From contig CAKZUK010000023.1 of NCBI GenBank assembly GCA_937921775.1, positions 1 through 56,778 on the forward strand: DNA of 56,778 nt, written 5' to 3'. Of the stretch, positions 53,595 through 56,778 are shown one piece after another (within the stretch, counting starts at the first letter, position 1; every line of letters begins with the position of its first letter). Made by a program: the position numbers and the translations under genes. Source of the stretch: an uncultured Saprospiraceae bacterium. GTDB lineage: Bacteria > Bacteroidota > Bacteroidia > Chitinophagales > Saprospiraceae. Under the pieces are notes generated by a model. The model was not told where the DNA came from. It was given only the letters and a program-made list of their open reading frames with translations, and ran no database searches.

Positions 53595-55235
53595 TTAGAT
53601 TGACTTTTTTAATTCTAGAATTTGGTTACTTTTCTCTTTCCAGTAATAGAAATCAGAGACAACAATGAGCGTCCAATTTCTTTTTTCATCCATTAAGTAA
53701 TCAATGATTCTTTTTTTCTCTGATTCTCCTACAAACTGCAGTGGGTCTTCCATCAGCAACAATTTAGGTTCTCCAACTATGATACGAGCTACTAGTAATT
53801 TTTGGATGATCCCCCTCGGCAACCTTCTCCCCCCACTATCAACAAAGCTATCTATTCCGTCCACTTGCCTATGGAGGTATTCGTCCAGCCTAAGTAGCTT
53901 AATAACTTCCTTTAATTTCTTTTCTGAAACAGGCCTCCCCATCTCTATGTTTTCTCTAAAGGTTCCTTCAAAGACTTGATTGGTTGGAAAAGCCACTCCT
54001 AATTTATCATATAAATCATCTCTACGATAATGCTTAAAAGGGGCTTCATTAATGTACAATTCCCCATCATTAATCGGAAGTATCCCTGCCAATATTTGCA
54101 GCAGCAAAGTTTTCCCGCTCCCAGTTTCCCCCGTAAGCACTACTTTGTCATTAGATGAAATTTCAAACGATAATTGATTGATTATATTTCTACCTTCATC
54201 CGGAAAACTAAACTTAATATCTTCTGCTCTAACAGTAAACGCGCTATCTTTTTCCACCAAATTATTCCCACTGTCTGTATCTAACTTTAAATCTGTAACA
54301 TAACCGATCTTTTCCAATGCAGTCAACACATCGTAAATAGTATCTATTATTCTAAGTACTTTTTCAACAGAGTTGAGTATCAAAATAATAATGATTTCAG
54401 CAGCCACAAATTGACCTATATTCATTTGTTCTTGAAAGACTAAGTAGCCTCCAAGCACCAATAAACCTGCGGCAACAAATACCTTAAATCCAATAAAGAG
54501 CCTGAATTGGTTGATCAGTACCTGAAAATGATTTTCTCTTGCCGATAAGTAATTCACTACAATATCATCCGTTCTATTCAAATGAAATTTGGAGGAAGCA
54601 TTTAATTTAAAACTTCGATTAACTCTAGCAATCTCCTCTAACCAATGTACTAATTGATATTTGTATTTACTTTCCTTCAAACTTGTGCTTAGCCCTTTTG
54701 GTCCTGTGAATTTATAAATCAACCAAAGCACCAGTATAAGTGCCAATCCCAGCAAAATAAAATAAGGGCTATAAATGGCCAAAAGTATTAAACCAAAAAT
54801 AATTTGGAATGCAGCCAATGAAAAGTCAATCAATACCTTAGGTAAGCCTTTCTGAATAGTAAGGGTATCAAAAAAACGATTTACTAATTCAGGAGCATGT
54901 ATTTTATCTAATTGCAAGAAAGAAATCTTAGGAATTCGGTAGGCAAATTCAAAGGCTGATTTTGTAAACAAGTCTTGTTGAATATTTTCCACTATTCTTA
55001 ATTGCAATACTTGCAAAAAACCTGTTATCGCAATTCCAACCAATACAAAACTCACCAAGACAACCCAGGAAGTTGTTAATTCTCCTGCCTGAATAAAATT
55101 GATAATCGCCTGTATACCTAGCGGCAAGGTTAGGTTTACTATTCCGTTTAATACAGCGAAAATATATATCTGCCTTAGCTCCGGTTTGTATTGGCTCAGT
55201 AGATTCCAAAATCTTAAAACTGGTGGTATCGTCAT
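53595..55235 (-). CDS. ABC exporter (TMD-NBD) with a degenerate nucleotide-binding domain
   Basis: 546 residues. Residues 1-300 hold about six membrane segments, as in type I secretion ABC exporters without a C39 peptidase. The NBD has a good Walker A (GETGSGKT, about 370). The signature region, aligned with LSGGQ, reads LPRGI (about 473). Walker B ends in ED (LLLMEDPL) instead of DE, and the switch His position is Asp in LIVVSDFYYW. ATP may be bound, but hydrolysis would be unusual. It may need a second ABC subunit or have a non-canonical cycle. First gene of a four-gene operon with a matching promoter 123 bases upstream. Confidence 0.9.
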   Translation of the reverse strand: MTIPPVLRFWNLLSQYKPELRQIYIFAVLNGIVNLTLPLGIQAIINFIQAGELTTSWVVLVSFVLVGIAITGFLQVLQLRIVENIQQDLFTKSAFEFAYRIPKISFLQLDKIHAPELVNRFFDTLTIQKGLPKVLIDFSLAAFQIIFGLILLAIYSPYFILLGLALILVLWLIYKFTGPKGLSTSLKESKYKYQLVHWLEEIARVNRSFKLNASSKFHLNRTDDIVVNYLSARENHFQVLINQFRLFIGFKVFVAAGLLVLGGYLVFQEQMNIGQFVAAEIIIILILNSVEKVLRIIDTIYDVLTALEKIGYVTDLKLDTDSGNNLVEKDSAFTVRAEDIKFSFPDEGRNIINQLSFEISSNDKVVLTGETGSGKTLLLQILAGILPINDGELYINEAPFKHYRRDDLYDKLGVAFPTNQVFEGTFRENIEMGRPVSEKKLKEVIKLLRLDEYLHRQVDGIDSFVDSGGRRLPRGIIQKLLVARIIVGEPKLLLMEDPLQFVGESEKKRIIDYLMDEKRNWTLIVVSDFYYWKEKSNQILELKKSI

Positions 55236-55357
55236 AGTTAATTTTAAAAGTAGTCAGTGTATAACAAAATTGAAATTTAGTTAGCCAACAACATCATACT
55301 ACTGCTTGTTTTGACTTAATTTTTCTCGTTAAAAAAGGCATCTTCCTTTTCAAAGCA

Positions 55358-55388
55358 CAAATATAGTAACTATTGTAAATAATAGCAA
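55358..55388 (-). promoter_or_regulatory. Consensus promoter of the export operon
   Basis: On the minus strand: TTG (55386-55388), a 20-base spacer, then TATATTTG (55358-55365). This is an exact fit to TTG-N20-TAnnTTTG. The expected transcript has a leader of about 116 bases before the ABC gene. Confidence 0.75.
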
Positions 55389-55650
55389 TACTATTATTAA
55401 TTATAATTTTACTTTTATTTCTCTTTTCAATATCACTCACAAAAGTCACTACAATTAATCACAATACCTCAACAATCACAAAGGAAGCCGCAATCACGCA
55501 AAAAATACTTATTTAAAGTAGTCCAATGACTAACTTTCTTGTTCCAAAAAAGCAAAATGATTACATTATTCAAAGCAGAGTACAAAAAATACTGCATAAA
55601 CTACTAACTATCAGTTTATTATGTTTTAACAATAAAATTGTTGTCAAAAC

Positions 55651-55681
55651 TTGACAATAGATAAATTGTTAAATACCTTTG
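55651..55681 (+). promoter_or_regulatory. Consensus promoter of the AAA ATPase gene
   Basis: TTG (55651-55653), a 20-base spacer, then TACCTTTG (55674-55681), an exact fit to the Bacteroidota consensus. The start site is expected near 55688, 30 bases before the ATG. Confidence 0.8.
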
Positions 55682-55717
55682 TCTTACCGATTTTGCTAAA
55701 CAATACAATCTGATTTA

Positions 55718-56778
55718 ATGAGAAATATCGTAGGCCAAACGCCTCGGGGTGACGACTTTTTCCCCCGCAACAAAGTCATTGATAAAGTTTATCGACGACT
55801 TGATTCAGGCAGCAACATATTTATGTCTGCCCCACGCCGTGCTGGTAAAACCTCCATCATGCGCTTCATGGAAGAGTTTCCCCGTAAGGGTTATGCTTTC
55901 GTCTATGTCAATGTAGAGGACATCGAAGAAGAAGAAGATTTCTTCCGATCACTTTCGGAAAGTCTCTTGGTCAGTGAAGCTGTTTCTAATCTAATAAAAG
56001 CTTCCTCCAAAGCACGAGGTATATTTGAAGAATTTCAGGAGCACATCAAATCCATCAAGGTATGGAACATAGCGATTGAGACCCAATCAAAAGAAGCACC
56101 CAAATATAGCAAAGAGTTTGAGAAGCTGACGAGCAGAATGAATACATCCGACTTCACTATTGTGATCCTAGTGGATGAATTTCCGGTCACGGTTGAACAA
56201 ATTGAAAAGAAAGAAGATGCAGCAGAAGCTGTACGTTTCTTACATACCAATCGAAGTATTCGACAACGTGCAAAACGTGGTATACAGTTTATCTACACTG
56301 GCTCTATTGGCTTACCCAATATTGCCCGAAAACTTGATGCCACCGCCACCATCAATGATTTGAATGTAGTAGAAGTCCCCCCACTTACATTAACTGAAGC
56401 CAACTCCTTTAGCATCAAGCTATTGAAAAACTATAAGGTAAAGTACCAACGTGGTACCATCTCCTACATGCTAAAATCACTCAAATGGTTGATGCCTTTT
56501 TTCATCCAGCTAGTCATACAAATGCTTATTGACGAGTACGAATCCAACGAAGAGGAAATCACAAAAGAAACCATCGACAAAGTTTTTGACAAAGCTAGTA
56601 ACCATAGAAATAATATCTATTTTGAAAATTACTATAGCCGACTCGACAAGTCGCTAATGAAAGAAGAATCTTCCTTAGCCAAACAAATTCTTTCAACTAT
56701 CGCTCAAAAAAATTCGGTTCCTTTACAGACCTTCAAACCACTGCGCAATTACGCTGCCATCCTCGAAATACTAGAGTT
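55718..56778 (+). CDS. AAA family ATPase, 3' end beyond the window
   Basis: The frame starts at ATG 55718 and stays open for 353 codons to the window end. The N-terminus (RNIVGQTPRGDDFFPRNKVI) leads to a Walker A of the PRRxGKTS type (APRRAGKTSIM, about 43-53). The Walker B is VILVDEFPV, about residues 149-157. YTGSIGLPNIARKLDAT is a sensor-like stretch. This matches the ATPase_2-like AAA proteins that start with an 'xFFxR' motif. Their role is poorly known. Partial: the C-terminal part is not visible. Confidence 0.8.
   Translation, partial: MRNIVGQTPRGDDFFPRNKVIDKVYRRLDSGSNIFMSAPRRAGKTSIMRFMEEFPRKGYAFVYVNVEDIEEEEDFFRSLSESLLVSEAVSNLIKASSKARGIFEEFQEHIKSIKVWNIAIETQSKEAPKYSKEFEKLTSRMNTSDFTIVILVDEFPVTVEQIEKKEDAAEAVRFLHTNRSIRQRAKRGIQFIYTGSIGLPNIARKLDATATINDLNVVEVPPLTLTEANSFSIKLLKNYKVKYQRGTISYMLKSLKWLMPFFIQLVIQMLIDEYESNEEEITKETIDKVFDKASNHRNNIYFENYYSRLDKSLMKEESSLAKQILSTIAQKNSVPLQTFKPLRNYAAILEILE

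Larger units (their letters stand above)
55236..55717. other. Divergent promoter region of 482 bases
   Basis: AT-rich, with no gene. It has one consensus promoter for each flanking gene: 55358-55388 on the minus strand and 55651-55681 on the plus strand. The 260 bases between them show no clear operator. Confidence 0.6.

Noticed and set aside
1..56778. tRNA, rRNA or CRISPR array
   Set aside because: No cloverleaf-like stretches with a T-loop consensus, no rRNA-like sequence and no regularly spaced repeats were seen.

Overview
The window comes from a member of the Bacteroidota, most likely a Saprospiria/Saprospiraceae-like bacterium. The evidence is: several type IX secretion (T9SS) C-terminal sorting domains of both type A and type B (gliding-motility-associated), a GWxTD-domain protein, a fused DAHP synthase/chorismate mutase, a topoisomerase I with a Lys/Ala-rich tail, AT-rich intergenic DNA with few Shine-Dalgarno sequences, and promoters that fit the Bacteroidota pattern TTG-N20-TAnnTTTG. 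This is mostly chromosomal housekeeping DNA with secreted-protein genes, a small defence island and several dispersed intergenic repeats. No rRNA, tRNA, CRISPR array or intact insertion sequence was seen.

Layout. 1-4.5 kb: a T9SS beta-propeller (sortilin/BNR-like) protein and two small exported proteins, all on the minus strand, two of them with clear terminators. 4.6-6.4 kb: a lipoprotein gamma-glutamyltransferase. 6.4-8.6 kb: a two-gene Septu-type defence system (PtuA ATPase plus PtuB HNH nuclease) in which the nuclease carries a LysM-like insertion inside its zinc-finger/HNH core. 8.7-11 kb: holA and hemH. 11-18.2 kb, plus strand: a CotH/LTD secreted protein, surE, a small membrane protein, lpxB and a Tet(M)-like ribosomal-protection GTPase. 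18.3-26.4 kb, minus strand: a T9SS protein, topA, a small exported protein and a large S8 protease. 26.6-29.9 kb, plus strand: a small membrane protein and a three-domain kinase/M23 peptidase/class III aminotransferase fusion. 30-34 kb, minus strand: a GWxTD protein, a lipocalin-like lipoprotein, a membrane metallophosphoesterase and rplS. 34.3-41.7 kb: three tandem paralogous PKD proteins with type B T9SS domains. 42-46 kb: a Sua5/YrdC protein, an S9 peptidase and tag. 46.5-50 kb: an aromatic amino-acid operon. 50-55.2 kb: a tightly packed export operon (ABC protein, HlyD adaptor, hotdog thioesterase, TolC-like protein). 55.7 kb to the end: a divergent AAA ATPase that runs off the window.

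Two observations stand out. First, the aromatic operon (DAHP synthase-chorismate mutase, prephenate dehydratase, aminotransferase) is preceded by an unannotated 23-codon leader ORF with two Tyr codons directly followed by five Phe codons. A strong terminator follows it, and the left arm of that terminator is complementary to the end of the leader ORF. This has all the parts of a classical ribosome-mediated attenuator. Second, the Septu nuclease has a LysM-like module of about 55 residues inserted between its conserved Cys and His-Cys motifs, an arrangement I do not know from described Septu systems.

Other points worth following up: an ABC export protein whose nucleotide-binding domain lacks the usual signature, Walker B order and switch His; a stand-alone sigma-70 region 2-like protein; non-AUG starts in holA and the metallophosphoesterase; exact Bacteroidota-type promoters facing away from each other at 55.4-55.7 kb; and at least three families of short intergenic repeats, one of which provides the last codons of lpxB.
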